Positions 1 to 9,639 are shown, counted from the first letter of the stretch. The stretch is DNA of 53,861 bases from Paraburkholderia franconis (GCF_009362735.1 NZ_WHNP01000052.1:1-53861), one strand, 5' to 3'. The notes: generated by a model from the sequence alone, not told the origin. Numbers and translations are program-made.

Positions 1-353
1 GTGCCGAGCGCCATCATGATCATCGTCATCGCGAGCACGCGCTGACGGCCGATGCGGTCGCCGAGCGGGCCGAACACCATGCCGCCGATCGGGCGCACGA
101 GGAACGCGGCGGCAAATGTGCCGAAGGTCGCGATCAGCTGCGCGGACGGGCTGCTCGACGGGAAGAACACTTTGCCCAACGTGACGGCGATATAGCTGTA
201 CACACCGAAGTCGAACCATTCCATCGCATTGCCGAGGGCCATTGCGCCGACGGCACGCCTGAGAAGGGTGTTGTCGACGACCGTGATGTCGTCGAGGGTG
301 AGGGGCACGGCTGCCGAATAGCTTCCCGCGATGCTCTCTTGCGAAGGTCTCAA
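1..353 (-). CDS. proP: ProP-type proline/glycine betaine MFS transporter, N-terminal part
   Basis: Only the first ~118 residues lie in the window; the gene continues beyond position 1. The reverse strand reads as an MFS protein of the metabolite:H+ symporter group: EWFDFGVYSY in the first membrane segment, then VRPIGGMVFGPLGDRIGRQR, the typical loop between segments 2 and 3. ProP in other Burkholderia carries nearly the same text, so proton-driven uptake of proline or betaine under osmotic stress is likely. Start choice: a TTG at 353 sits 8 nt after an AGGAG; the GTG at 362 touches that AGGAG and is less likely. The family assignment is firm, the substrate is inferred. Confidence 0.85.
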   Translation of the reverse strand, partial: MRPSQESIAGSYSAAVPLTLDDITVVDNTLLRRAVGAMALGNAMEWFDFGVYSYIAVTLGKVFFPSSSPSAQLIATFGTFAAAFLVRPIGGMVFGPLGDRIGRQRVLAMTMIMMALG

Positions 354-1132
354 TTGACGCACTCCTGGAATGGCGCTGCAAACCCGCCGGACGGAAGAAG
401 TGTCCGACCGGACGAGGTGCTGATTGGGCGCGAGGCCTGGTGGGATGTCGATGGCGCGAGCGGGCGTTGGCATGCAGCCGTGTCGAAAGCTGCGGACGAC
501 CATGCAAGCCAGCGCGACACCCGGCAAATTCATGTGTCAAGGAGAGTGTGCTGTCGCGCTTGCAGCGAGGCCTTCGCTCACGCGTCCAGAAAACGGCGGA
601 AAACGACACCTGTGAACGGGATGTCGAGACCGTCAGGGATTACCCTGAGCTTGAAATAAATATTTTCGGATCGGCTAGAATCGAAAACCACGGTCTATTT
701 TTTCAAAGAATCGGCAGTTTCTTTAGAAACAAATTCCCATATCGGCTCCGTAACATAGTTGTGGATGGGAACAAGAAAGCGGGACGCACAAGCGGAACAA
801 TACAAGCGCGGTAAGCAACACTACAAGCAGAGTCAAGATTGCCCGATATGAATACATTGGCCCGCGTTTTCGAAGCACTCAGCACGTCAGCAGGGGGTCT
901 GTTCTTTTCAAAGGCCAGTGCCCGTTCCGATCTTTTCTTTTTTCATGCGTCCGGCTGACCACGGCGGCTATTCCGCCGTCGCTAAGGTTCGCAAGTACGC
1001 AGTTCACCGCAGTACCCCCTCACGCCATTCAAACCGGCAGTCGCTCAGGCTGCGGGATGCGAATGTCGTATGCTTCGGCTCGCGACGTCAAACGAAAACT
1101 GATTAGTTGTACCACCAAAAAGAGGAGATTCC
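354..1132. other. Long intergenic region, no convincing gene
   Basis: This 779-bp stretch lies between the start of proP and the ABC binding protein, whose transcription diverges from it. Short open frames here have an arginine- and cysteine-rich composition typical of non-coding high-GC frames. Positions about 640-800 are clearly AT-richer than the surroundings and are the likely promoter zone. A perfect 7-bp inverted repeat (ACGGCGG, five bases, CCGCCGT) sits at 961-979. I see no regulator gene and no RNA gene. Confidence 0.5.
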
Positions 1133-1978
1133 ATGAAACGCATCAACACACTTCGCGTCGTTGCACAAGTTGCCGCATTGTCGGTGCTGTCGATCACGAC
1201 GCTCGCCGCGAAGGCCGATCAGCTTGCGGACATCAAGCAGCGCGGCGAGCTCGTATGCGGTGTGCTGGGCACGGACGAGCCTTTCAGCTTCATGAAAGAC
1301 CCGATGAGCCGCGAGATCGTCGGCTATGACGTGGACATGTGCAACGCCGTGGCAAAGAGCATCGGTGTCAAGCCGGTTCTCAAGCAGCTGGCCGTGGCCG
1401 CGCGCATTCCTGAACTGCAACAGGGCCGCGTCGATCTGCTCGCCGCTTCGCTCACGCACAACAAGGAGCGCGAAGCGCAAATCGACTTCTCGGTATCGAC
1501 CTTCATCACGGGCCAAAAGGCGATGGTCAGGAAGGACAGCGGCATTACGACCCTCGCTCAACTCGATGGCAAGAAGGTGTTGACGGTCAAAGGCTCCACG
1601 ATGGAGACCAACATCGCGAAGACGATCAAGAACGCGGATGTCGTATCGTTCGACACCAGCCCTCAGGCGTTGCTCGCGCTCCAGCAGGGCAAGGGCGTGG
1701 CCTATGTGAACGACGAGACGACGCTGGTCGGCAACCTCGCGAAGCTCGGCCCGGCAGGGAAAGACTACGCACTGGTGACGGAGAACATCTCGACGGAACA
1801 CATCGCGCTGGGTATCCGCAAGAATGAGCCGGCATTCCGCGAGCAGGTGAACAAGGTGCTGCTCGGCATGGAAGGAGATGGCCAGGCGCAGCAAGAGTTC
1901 AACAAGTGGTTCGGTCCCGGCACGAAGATGAACTTCCCGCCGCGCACGTTCAAGATCGCAACCGACAAGATCGACTAA
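1133..1978 (+). CDS. Polar amino-acid ABC transporter, periplasmic binding protein
   Basis: A 281-residue family 3 extracellular solute-binding protein (SBP_bac_3). Residues 1-28 form a Sec signal peptide with a likely cut after LAAKA. The mature start IKQRGELVCGV, then GYDVDMCNAVA and the lobe-closing QGRVDLLAASLTHNKER, are typical of glutamate/aspartate/polar amino-acid binders. A GAGGAG lies 7 nt before the ATG. It is the first gene of a set with two permeases and an ATPase (to 4170), followed by an N-carbamoyl-amino-acid hydrolase, so the ligand could be an amino acid or an N-carbamoyl derivative. The ligand is not readable from sequence. Confidence 0.9.
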   Translation: MKRINTLRVVAQVAALSVLSITTLAAKADQLADIKQRGELVCGVLGTDEPFSFMKDPMSREIVGYDVDMCNAVAKSIGVKPVLKQLAVAARIPELQQGRVDLLAASLTHNKEREAQIDFSVSTFITGQKAMVRKDSGITTLAQLDGKKVLTVKGSTMETNIAKTIKNADVVSFDTSPQALLALQQGKGVAYVNDETTLVGNLAKLGPAGKDYALVTENISTEHIALGIRKNEPAFREQVNKVLLGMEGDGQAQQEFNKWFGPGTKMNFPPRTFKIATDKID

Positions 1979-2027
1979 CTCCAACTATGGCCGCCGCCCG
2001 CTCCGACGACGGGCGGCCAGATACTTC

Positions 2028-2723
2028 ATGCCTACATTCAATCTGTCGGCGCTGCTTTCGGGGCAATATGGCCAATGGCTCGTCAGCGGCTTCCTGATGT
2101 CGATCAAGCTGTCTGTGCTTGCCTTTGCATTCTCGCTTCCGCTCGGCATCGTCGTTGCGTTGACACGCCTCGCTCCCATCGCGTTCATTCGCGGGCTCGG
2201 TCAGGCGTACGTCGAAGCGATCAGAAACGTTCCGTTGCTTGCGCACATGTTGTTCTGGTACTTCGGCGCGCCGGAGCTGCTGCCGCTCGTCATCAAGACA
2301 TGGCTCTATAACAAGAATTACGAGGCGGCTAGCGCATTGATCGCACTGGTTCTCTATACGTCCGCCTATATGGCCGAAGACATTCGCAGCGGAATTCGCT
2401 CGATTCCGAAGGAGCAACTCGAGGCGAGCCGCGCGCTCGGTTTCGGCTTCCTGCAGGCGATGCGGCTCGTGGTGTTGCCGCAATCGTTGCGCGTCACGGT
2501 TCCGCCACTCGTCAACCAGACGCTCAATCTGTGGAAGAACTCGAGCATCGCGATGGTGATCGGCGTGGCTGAATTGATGTACCAGGCGCAGCAGGTGGAA
2601 AGCGCAACCTTCCGGGGCTTCGAATCGTTTGGCGTGGCAACGGCCGCGTATCTGACGGTGTCGATCGCCATCACGCTGTTCTCTGCGTGGTATCAGCAAC
2701 GCTATCCCGTCCGGAGCATGTAG
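2028..2723 (+). CDS. Amino-acid ABC transporter permease 1 (HisM/GltJ family)
   Basis: A 231-residue inner-membrane permease with about five hydrophobic segments. The EAA loop that contacts the ATPase is visible as EQLEASRALGFGFLQAMRLVVLPQ. The preceding LVLYTSAYMAEDIRSGI stretch is the family signature of polar amino-acid permeases. The gene begins about 50 bp after the binding protein and ends 2 bp before the second permease, so the genes are co-transcribed. It should pair with the second permease to form a heterodimeric channel. Confidence 0.92.
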   Translation: MPTFNLSALLSGQYGQWLVSGFLMSIKLSVLAFAFSLPLGIVVALTRLAPIAFIRGLGQAYVEAIRNVPLLAHMLFWYFGAPELLPLVIKTWLYNKNYEAASALIALVLYTSAYMAEDIRSGIRSIPKEQLEASRALGFGFLQAMRLVVLPQSLRVTVPPLVNQTLNLWKNSSIAMVIGVAELMYQAQQVESATFRGFESFGVATAAYLTVSIAITLFSAWYQQRYPVRSM

Positions 2724-2725
2724 CG

Positions 2726-3418
2726 ATGATCGACATACTCCAGACTTACGGCATGTACTACCTGGTGGGCCAGTATCCGAATGGGCCGCTCGGAGGACTC
2801 GTCCTCACGCTGATGCTCGCTTCCGCAGGTCTTGTGCTGGCGCTGCCCGTGGGCATCGTCTTTGGATTGTGCCGCATCAGCCCGTTTCGCGTGCTGCGCT
2901 GGCCCGCCACCGCGCTCGTCTATGGCGTGCGCGGCACGCCGCTGCTAATGGTCATTTTCTGGGCGTACTTTCTGCTGCCGACGCTCACCGGCCATCGTAC
3001 GAATCAGTTCAGCACGATGCTCACGGCACTGGTCGTTTTCGACGGCGCGTATCTCGCCGAAATCGTGCGGGCGGGTATTCAGGCTTTGCCGAAGGGGCAG
3101 ATGGAAAGTGCGCGCTCGCTTGGCCTGTCGTATATGCACGCGATGGCGTTCGTGATCCTGCCGCAGGCGTTGCGCAACATGCTGCCGTCGCTCGTGAACC
3201 AGCTGGTCTCGACCATCAAGGAGACATCGCTCGGCTACATCATCAGTCTGCCGGAAGTGTCTTTCGTGGCAGGACAGATCAGTACTCAGGCGCTGACGCA
3301 ATCTGCACAGATCTATCTGCTGCTCGCATTCAGCTACTTCGTGATGTGCTTCGGGCTGACCCGTTGCGCGTATCTGCTCGAAAGGCGGCTTGCGTCACGC
3401 TTGCCGGCAAAGGTGTGA
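2726..3418 (+). CDS. Amino-acid ABC transporter permease 2 (HisQ/GltK family)
   Basis: A 230-residue membrane protein with the same architecture as the first permease. YGVRGTPLLMVIFW near the N-terminus and the EAA loop KGQMESARSLGLSYMHAMAFVILPQ identify it. The start is the ATG at 2726: a GGAG at 2712-2715 precedes it by 10 nt and the first permease stops at 2723. A longer in-frame start at 2687 would overlap that gene by 37 bp and has no better ribosome site. The next gene (ATPase) starts 2 bp after this stop. Confidence 0.92.
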   Translation: MIDILQTYGMYYLVGQYPNGPLGGLVLTLMLASAGLVLALPVGIVFGLCRISPFRVLRWPATALVYGVRGTPLLMVIFWAYFLLPTLTGHRTNQFSTMLTALVVFDGAYLAEIVRAGIQALPKGQMESARSLGLSYMHAMAFVILPQALRNMLPSLVNQLVSTIKETSLGYIISLPEVSFVAGQISTQALTQSAQIYLLLAFSYFVMCFGLTRCAYLLERRLASRLPAKV

Positions 3419-3420
3419 AC

Positions 3421-4170
3421 ATGATCGAGATCGAAAACGTCAACAAGTGGTATGGCGAATATCAGGCACTCGTGGACGTTAGCGAGAGCGTTGCGAAAGG
3501 CGAGGTCGTGGTGGTGTGCGGGCCATCGGGCTCCGGCAAGTCCACGCTGATTCGCACGCTGAACCGGCTCGAACCGATCCAGAAAGGCCGTATCGTCGTG
3601 AACGGCCAGGATGTGCATGCGCGCGGAATTGACGTGAATGTGCTGCGCTCGGGAATCGGCTTCGTGTTCCAGCAGTTCAACCTCTTCCCGCATCTGACGG
3701 TATTGCAGAACTGCGTGCTCGCGCCTATGCGTCTGAAGCGCATGTCGCAGAAGGATGCTCGCGAGTTCGCAATGAGCCTGCTGGAACGCGTGGGTTTGCC
3801 GCACAAGGCGAACACGTATCCGGGTCAGCTATCGGGCGGACAGCAGCAACGCGTCGCGATTGCTCGCGCGCTTGCGATGAAACCGCCCGTGATGCTATTC
3901 GACGAACCGACATCGGCGCTTGACCCCGAAATGGTGAACGAGGTGCTGCTAGTGATGAAAGACCTCGCTCGCGACGGCATGACGATGATGTGCGTCACGC
4001 ACGAAATGGGTTTTGCGCGCGAGGTGGCCGACCGCGTGCTCTTCATGGACCAGGGCAAGGTACTCGAACGCGCGGAGCCCGACCGCTTTTTCCAGCGGCC
4101 CGAGCATCCGCGCGCGCAGCGTTTCCTGTCGGATATCCGCTCGCCGTGGGCGAGCGCTGTCACTGTCTAG
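3421..4170 (+). CDS. Amino-acid ABC transporter ATPase (GlnQ/HisP family)
   Basis: A 249-residue ATP-binding subunit. Walker A GPSGSGKST lies at residues 34-42, the Q-loop glutamine at 84 in FVFQQFNLFPH, the signature LSGGQ at 137-141 and Walker B VMLFDE at 157-162, followed by the D-loop SALD and the switch histidine in CVTHEMGFA. It drives import through the two permeases encoded just upstream. The start at 3421 is 2 bp after the permease stop; an upstream in-frame extension to 2869 runs wholly over the permease gene and is not credible. Confidence 0.95.
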   Translation: MIEIENVNKWYGEYQALVDVSESVAKGEVVVVCGPSGSGKSTLIRTLNRLEPIQKGRIVVNGQDVHARGIDVNVLRSGIGFVFQQFNLFPHLTVLQNCVLAPMRLKRMSQKDAREFAMSLLERVGLPHKANTYPGQLSGGQQQRVAIARALAMKPPVMLFDEPTSALDPEMVNEVLLVMKDLARDGMTMMCVTHEMGFAREVADRVLFMDQGKVLERAEPDRFFQRPEHPRAQRFLSDIRSPWASAVTV

Positions 4171-4242
4171 TGTGTAGAGAGACGGTGCACGCGCGGTTAC
4201 GATGTAGCTTTACCGATTGCGCGGGAAAGAGGAATTGCAAAG

Positions 4243-5481
4243 TTGAAGATCAACGCAGACCGTTTGTTGAACGACCTCAAGCAGCTTCGCAGTTTTGGTG
4301 CAACAGGGCCTGGAGTCGTGCGTCTCGCGCTGTCGCCCGTCGATATGGAGTCGCGCCGCTGGCTCGCCGAGCGGATGATGGATGCGGGCCTGGATGCCGT
4401 CATCGATGGTGTGGGGACGGTATTCGGGCGTTCTTCGAAGAGCGGACCGGCGCTGCTGATCGGCTCCCATACCGACACGCAACCGACGGGCGGCTGGCTC
4501 GACGGCGCGTTGGGCGTGATCTACGGCATCGAGATCGCTCGCGCACTCGCTGAAAGCGATGCGACCCGTCATCTGGCCGTCGATGTCGCGTCGTGGATGG
4601 ATGAAGAAGGCATGTTCTCGTCCTTTCTCGGTAGCCGCAGTTTTGTCGGGGAGCCGGTCGACGAGTCGATTCTCAACGCGAGGGATAGGGAAGGGCTGCT
4701 GCTGCGCGACGCACTGGCGAACGCCGGACTCGACGGGACACCGCGTGTGCGCCTCGACAAGAGCCGGCACAAAGCCTATATGGAGCCGCACATCGAACAG
4801 GGCGGCCGCCTTGAAGCCGCAGGCAAGTCGATTGGCGTCGTGACCACCATCGTCGGCATACGCGAGTTGAGGCTGCGCTTCAAGGGGCAGCGCAATCATG
4901 CGGGTACTACGCCGATGTCGATTCGCCGCGATGCCGGCGCGGCTCTCGTTTCGTTCATCTCGCGGATGGACGAAGTGTTCGGCGCGCTCGCCGACGCCGA
5001 TACTGTATGGACGGTCGGGCGTATCGAACTCGACCCCGGCTCGTTCAGCGTGGTGCCGGGCCAGGCCGAAATGTATTTGCAGTTCCGCGATGCAAACGCT
5101 CAGCGACTCAATGCAATGGGGGCAGCGCTCGCGACGCTCGTTAGCGAATTCAACACGGCACACAAGGTGACGGTTGAAATCATCGCATGCGAACAGCCGG
5201 AAGAGCCTGTCGTCATGGATAGCGCGCTACAGCAGCATCTCGCGAGTGCCGCGGAGGCGCTAGCGCCGGGGCAATGGGAGCGCATGCCGAGCGGCGCTTC
5301 TCACGATGCCCAGGTGCTCGCGCATCATTTGCCGGCGTGCATGCTATTCGTTCCCAGCATCGGCGGAGTCAGTCACGACTTCATCGAAGATACGGCCGAG
5401 GAACATATCGTGCTGGGCTGCCAGGTCGCGGCGAACGCGGCCGTCGCTATTCTTCAGGACTTGTGGGCACGGCAAAGCTGA
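4243..5481 (+). CDS. M20-family N-carbamoyl-L-amino-acid hydrolase / allantoate amidohydrolase
   Basis: A 412-residue zinc-dependent amidohydrolase of the hydantoinase/carbamoylase group. Metal ligands are visible in GSHTDTQPTGGWLDGALGV, in WMDEEGMFSSFLGSR, in the HIEQG motif and near the C-terminus in GGVSHDFIED. The dimerisation/lid domain carries FKGQRNHAGTTPM, diagnostic of this group rather than of peptidases. Members cleave N-carbamoyl amino acids, ureidoglycine or allantoate to release ammonia and CO2. The start is a TTG at 4243 with AGAGGA about 9 nt upstream. It lies 72 bp after the ABC ATPase, which suggests that its substrate enters by that importer. Exact substrate unknown. Confidence 0.88.
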   Translation: MKINADRLLNDLKQLRSFGATGPGVVRLALSPVDMESRRWLAERMMDAGLDAVIDGVGTVFGRSSKSGPALLIGSHTDTQPTGGWLDGALGVIYGIEIARALAESDATRHLAVDVASWMDEEGMFSSFLGSRSFVGEPVDESILNARDREGLLLRDALANAGLDGTPRVRLDKSRHKAYMEPHIEQGGRLEAAGKSIGVVTTIVGIRELRLRFKGQRNHAGTTPMSIRRDAGAALVSFISRMDEVFGALADADTVWTVGRIELDPGSFSVVPGQAEMYLQFRDANAQRLNAMGAALATLVSEFNTAHKVTVEIIACEQPEEPVVMDSALQQHLASAAEALAPGQWERMPSGASHDAQVLAHHLPACMLFVPSIGGVSHDFIEDTAEEHIVLGCQVAANAAVAILQDLWARQS

Positions 5482-5695
5482 AGAATGGTTGCCGATTCAT
5501 CCGATCGTTCGGCTTTGAAACTCAAGTATCGTTGCGCGCCGAAAAAACGCCTGATTTGAAGCGGAATTACGTTGCCTGGTAGTAACCATTAAGGTATTTC
5601 GAGCAGATCGGAATCACTCATGTTGTGATCCATTTAGGAACCTCTCAATGGGCTCAATGTCCATATTGGATGTTGCCCTCTTTTAGGGGATCGAA

Positions 5696-7066
5696 ATGGC
5701 TGCCACGCAATCAGGGGCCGTGCCCCTTACTGCTGAAGACTACCGGCGTCAGTTGCGCCGCGCCGTGATTGCCAGCACGATCGGCACAACGATCGAATGG
5801 TACGACTTCTTCCTCTATAGCACCGTCACTGGCCTGGTTTTCGCAAAGCTGTATTTTCCGGAATCGGACCCGCTCGTCGGTACGCTACAAGCATTTCTCA
5901 TCTATGCCGTCGGCTTTCTCGCAAGGCCGGTCGGCGCGGCCATTTTCGGTCACTACGGCGATCGCATCGGACGCAAGGCAACGCTGATCGTCACGCTCTT
6001 GCTGATGGGACTCGCCACATTTGCCGTTGCATTCGTCCCCACCTACGCGACGATCGGCATCTGGGGCGCCGTCATTCTGACGGTGCTGCGCTTTATTCAG
6101 GGCGTCGGCGTCGGCGGCGAATGGGGCGGTTCGGTCCTGATGTCGATGGAGTGGGCACGCACCAACTCGCATCGCGGCTTCGTCGCTTCGTGGCCGCAAT
6201 TCGGCGTGCCGGCGGGTTTGTTTATCGCCAATCTCGCCGTGCTGGCGATGAGCCAGATGTCGGGCAACGCGTTCCTCACGTGGGGCTGGCGGGTGCCGTT
6301 CTTCCTCAGCATCGTGCTGGTCGCGATCGGCCTGTACATCCGCTTGAATATTCTCGAAACGCCGATCTTCGCAAAGCTCCTCTCTGAGCAGAAGATCGAG
6401 AAAGCGCCGATGCTCGAAGTGCTGCGCAGACAGCCTAAAGATATTTTTCTTTCCGCTTTTGCACGGATGGCCGAACAGGCGCCTTTCTATATCTTCACCG
6501 CCTTCGTCTTCACCTATGGCGTCAGGACGCTGGGCGCGACGCGCGATCTGCTGCTCACTGCTGTTCTAGTAGCGTCGGTTCTGGAGTTCTTCACCATTCC
6601 GTTCTTTGGCCACGTGTCGGATCTCATCGGGCGGCGGCGGATGTATATGATCGGCGCGGCCGCAGCCGGCATATTCGGCTTCATCTATTTCGCCATGGTC
6701 GACACGAAGGACCCGGTGTGGATCTTCGTGGCCATCGTGCTCTCACTGGTGCCGCATTCGATGATGTACGGTCCGCAGGCGGCGTTGATCGCGGAGTCCT
6801 TCACGGGGCGTCTGCGGTATAGCGGGGCGTCGCTTGGTTATCAACTGGCTTCCGTCATTGCGGGCGGTCCCGCGCCGCTGATTGCGACTGCGCTTTTCGC
6901 GTACTACCACTCGGGCTACGCAATCGCGGGCTATATCCTCGTGTGTGCGCTGTTCAGCCTCGCCGCCTCGTGGCGAATGGGCGATTACACGAACAAGGAC
7001 ATCTCGCGCGAATATGACGAAGGGCGCATGATGGACGACCACGGACACGCAAGGCCGGCACACTGA
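5696..7066 (+). CDS. MFS transporter, metabolite:H+ symporter (MHS) family
   Basis: A 456-residue protein with 12 predicted membrane segments. IEWYDFFLYSTVTGLVF in segment 1, FLARPVGAAIFGHYGDRIGRK between segments 2 and 3, and RFIQGVGVGGEWGGSVLM in segment 4 are MHS hallmarks, as in ShiA, KgtP and citrate symporters. An AGGGGAT precedes the ATG by about 5 nt. It follows the hydrolase by 214 bp and may be a second uptake route or an exporter of the product. Substrate unknown. Confidence 0.88.
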   Translation: MAATQSGAVPLTAEDYRRQLRRAVIASTIGTTIEWYDFFLYSTVTGLVFAKLYFPESDPLVGTLQAFLIYAVGFLARPVGAAIFGHYGDRIGRKATLIVTLLLMGLATFAVAFVPTYATIGIWGAVILTVLRFIQGVGVGGEWGGSVLMSMEWARTNSHRGFVASWPQFGVPAGLFIANLAVLAMSQMSGNAFLTWGWRVPFFLSIVLVAIGLYIRLNILETPIFAKLLSEQKIEKAPMLEVLRRQPKDIFLSAFARMAEQAPFYIFTAFVFTYGVRTLGATRDLLLTAVLVASVLEFFTIPFFGHVSDLIGRRRMYMIGAAAAGIFGFIYFAMVDTKDPVWIFVAIVLSLVPHSMMYGPQAALIAESFTGRLRYSGASLGYQLASVIAGGPAPLIATALFAYYHSGYAIAGYILVCALFSLAASWRMGDYTNKDISREYDEGRMMDDHGHARPAH

Positions 7067-7085
7067 TCGATTGGCACATTGACCC

Positions 7086-7111
7086 GGCGCGCGTTTGTCA
7101 CGACGCGCGCC
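7086..7111. terminator. GC hairpin between convergent genes
   Basis: A perfect 9-bp inverted repeat, GGCGCGCGT / ACGCGCGCC, with an 8-nt loop. It lies 19 bp after the MHS transporter stop and before the end of the convergent MscS-type gene. There is no T-run, so it may act as a barrier hairpin rather than a strict intrinsic terminator. Confidence 0.5.
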
Positions 7112-7194
7112 GCGACACGCGTGGACACGCGGCTCAAGCAAGGCGTGATCTGGCAATCAAAGCTCGATGCATTTCCGGATCGGGTCACAAGCCG

Positions 7195-9639
7195 TCATTC
7201 ACGCCGCTTATGGACGCTATCGTCGCCAGCGGAACCGGCTTGCGACGTAGAAGCCGTCTGGCCGACAGGCGACTCGGCGAGAGTCGGCTCCTTCAGCACG
7301 CGAAGCTCCTGTGGCACAGCGATGTCGTGACTGCGTCGGGCCGCCTTGCCCGTATCCATTGCCTGTCGGTTCTCGCGATGGGCGAGATCGTCAGTCTGCG
7401 GCCACACGTTGCGCTCGTTCGGCGATGTGTGTAGCTGCATTTGCGGCAGAGGAATCTCGATGCCGGCCGCGTCCATCTTGAGCTTGAGCCGCGCGTTGAA
7501 AGCACGCGCCACGCTCCACTGCTGAAGAGGCCGCGTCTTGATCTGTCCTTTGACGACGATGCAGTTGGTGTCGAAGCGGTCGAGTCCCCACACTTCGACC
7601 GGTCCGAGTATTTCGTTGCGAAAGCGAAAATCGTCGATCAGATCGGCGCCCACTTCCGCGATCATGCGTGTCACTTCATCCATGTCGGCGGAGAAGGGAA
7701 CCCGCACTTCGAATATCGCATTGGCGAAGTCGCGCGACAGGTTCTTCACGATCTTGATCTGCGAAAACGGGATGGTATGAACCGCGCCTTGTCCGTCGCG
7801 CAGCCGTACAGTGCGGATCGTCAGATCCATCACAGTACCCGCGTGGCCGCCGTCGACGTCGATCCAGTCGCCCACCGAGATAGTCTCCTCGATGATGATG
7901 AAGAGTCCCGTGATCAGGTCAGTGACGAGCGACTTTGCGCCGAAGCCGACCGCAAGCCCGATCACACCTGCGCCCGCGAGCAACGGCGTCAGATTGATGC
8001 CCAGGCTGGCGGCGGCAATGACGGCCGCAAGGCTTGCAACCGTTACGAAGATTGCGTTGCGCACGAGCGGCAACATCGTGCGCGCACGCACGCCTGGATC
8101 GAGTGCCTTGTTGCGTGAACTGCTCGGGCCCAGTGCTTCGAGAATCACGGTGTCGATCAGAATCCACATGAACCACGCGCCGAAGACCGTCGCAACGACT
8201 GCGATGAGCGCATGCCTGAAACCGGGCGTCATCGCGCTGTGCTTGATCAGCCGTGCAATCGGTCCGCTCCACAGTTCCATTTCGAATCGAATGTACGCGA
8301 GCCACATCAGGAGGACGAGCAGCGTGCTCGCAAAGCGCAAGAGCCGCATCAGATGAGGTGCCCGGCGCCGTGCGCGGGTCTCCCGTCGACGCGTCAGATG
8401 CAGCAGCAGCGCCGACACGAACAGCGTGAGGACGAGCAGCAGCGCACTGAGCAGCGACGGCCTCAACACGTTTCCTTCTTCGCCGCGCCCGTCGATGATC
8501 GCGACGACGGAAGCTATTGCGATCAGCAGCATCGGGATGTGCCACAGCGATGCGAGGATATCGAGCGATTCAGTGGCGAGCTTGTGGTCGCGCCTTCGCG
8601 AATAAGGACGGTTGCGGATCAGATGCGTGACGGGCCGCCGGTACGCAATCGCGAAGAATCCGCACAGAACGGCCGCAGCCAGGTTTGCGAGGCTCGATAT
8701 GAGCCCCGCGAAGTTCGCGCCGAGAAGATGCGTGACGTCGGGGTTGGCTGCCGCGTCGCCGAGTGCGGCGCACGCGCCTATCGCGAAGAGCGGCCAGAGG
8801 CTGCGCGCCAGCAGGCGATGCACGGCGACACGCCGATGCGCCGTGTTGAACACCGAGAAAACGATCAGGCATATCACCGAAAAAATCGAACCCGCGACGA
8901 TCGCATAAGCAATCACGAGCCCTAGCGTGCGGCCGAGCGCATCAGGCATTCCGCGCACGAACACCAGTACCGCAACGAAGGCGACGATCCACGGTCCTGA
9001 CTGCCGCAACGCAAAGATCAGCAGGTCGATCGACGTCGGATTCGGCTCTAGCGCGAGGTCTCGACCATAGCGCGCGAGGACGCGCCGCTGCAGATAGATC
9101 AGCAAGCCGGCACACGCGCCCCATCCCGCAAGCGTCGAGGCCATGCCAACCAGAACCTCACCGAACGATTCGCCCCTTGACCCTGCGAGAATCATTCGCA
9201 GATCACTGGCTGCCCCGCTGAATCGGGCCGCCCAGAAATGAAGCGGTGTTCCGCCGCCGTTCAGATTCGTTTCCACCGATGCGATGCCCGACGCAATCGC
9301 GCCGAGCAGATCGCTATTGGTCTGCGCGCGCGGCACGGGCGCGACACCTTGCGTGGCTTCCCGAAGTCCCTTCAACTGCTCGACGAGCGCTTTGCGTTGG
9401 GTATCGTTGTCGAGCGTGCCGATCAGGTTGTTTAGCGAGCGCGTCATCTCCGCCTGGCTGGCGGGCGCAGGAGCGGATGCAGCCTGTGCCGCCGAGGCCG
9501 GCTGTGTCGATGCTCCCTTCGCAGTGTTGAGAATAGTTTGCAAGCCGGCGGGCAGTGGTCCGGCGACAGCGGGGACGATCGATCCCGTCAACAGCATGAC
9601 AATGCCTGTTGCGACCAGCCACGCGTGAGCGCAGCGCAT
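7195..9639 (-). CDS. Large MscS-family mechanosensitive channel (YbiO/MscK-like)
   Basis: An ~814-residue inner-membrane protein. Residues 1-27 form a signal peptide (GSIVPAVAG). A long periplasmic/coiled stretch follows (QAEMTRSLNNLIGTLDNDTQ), then many membrane segments, then the MscS core: the pore-lining Gly/Ala-rich LLAGAGVIGLAVGFGAKSL, the beta domain VGDWIDVDGGHAGTVMDLTIR and a C-terminal alpha/beta cage. Such channels release solutes on hypo-osmotic shock. The ATG at 9639 has an AGGA 8 nt upstream and puts the signal peptide at the N-terminus. A longer frame reaches 9732 but lacks a ribosome site. The ~120-residue C-terminal tail is polar and probably disordered. Confidence 0.88.
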   Translation of the reverse strand: MRCAHAWLVATGIVMLLTGSIVPAVAGPLPAGLQTILNTAKGASTQPASAAQAASAPAPASQAEMTRSLNNLIGTLDNDTQRKALVEQLKGLREATQGVAPVPRAQTNSDLLGAIASGIASVETNLNGGGTPLHFWAARFSGAASDLRMILAGSRGESFGEVLVGMASTLAGWGACAGLLIYLQRRVLARYGRDLALEPNPTSIDLLIFALRQSGPWIVAFVAVLVFVRGMPDALGRTLGLVIAYAIVAGSIFSVICLIVFSVFNTAHRRVAVHRLLARSLWPLFAIGACAALGDAAANPDVTHLLGANFAGLISSLANLAAAVLCGFFAIAYRRPVTHLIRNRPYSRRRDHKLATESLDILASLWHIPMLLIAIASVVAIIDGRGEEGNVLRPSLLSALLLVLTLFVSALLLHLTRRRETRARRRAPHLMRLLRFASTLLVLLMWLAYIRFEMELWSGPIARLIKHSAMTPGFRHALIAVVATVFGAWFMWILIDTVILEALGPSSSRNKALDPGVRARTMLPLVRNAIFVTVASLAAVIAAASLGINLTPLLAGAGVIGLAVGFGAKSLVTDLITGLFIIIEETISVGDWIDVDGGHAGTVMDLTIRTVRLRDGQGAVHTIPFSQIKIVKNLSRDFANAIFEVRVPFSADMDEVTRMIAEVGADLIDDFRFRNEILGPVEVWGLDRFDTNCIVVKGQIKTRPLQQWSVARAFNARLKLKMDAAGIEIPLPQMQLHTSPNERNVWPQTDDLAHRENRQAMDTGKAARRSHDIAVPQELRVLKEPTLAESPVGQTASTSQAGSAGDDSVHKRRE

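Noticed and set aside
440..814. A 124-residue open frame in the first intergenic region.
   Set aside because: Cys/Arg-rich chance-like composition, no ribosome site, overlapping frames in other phases of equal quality.
2869..3420. An in-frame 184-residue extension upstream of the ABC ATPase.
   Set aside because: It lies wholly over the permease gene in another phase; the ATPase family start is at 3421.
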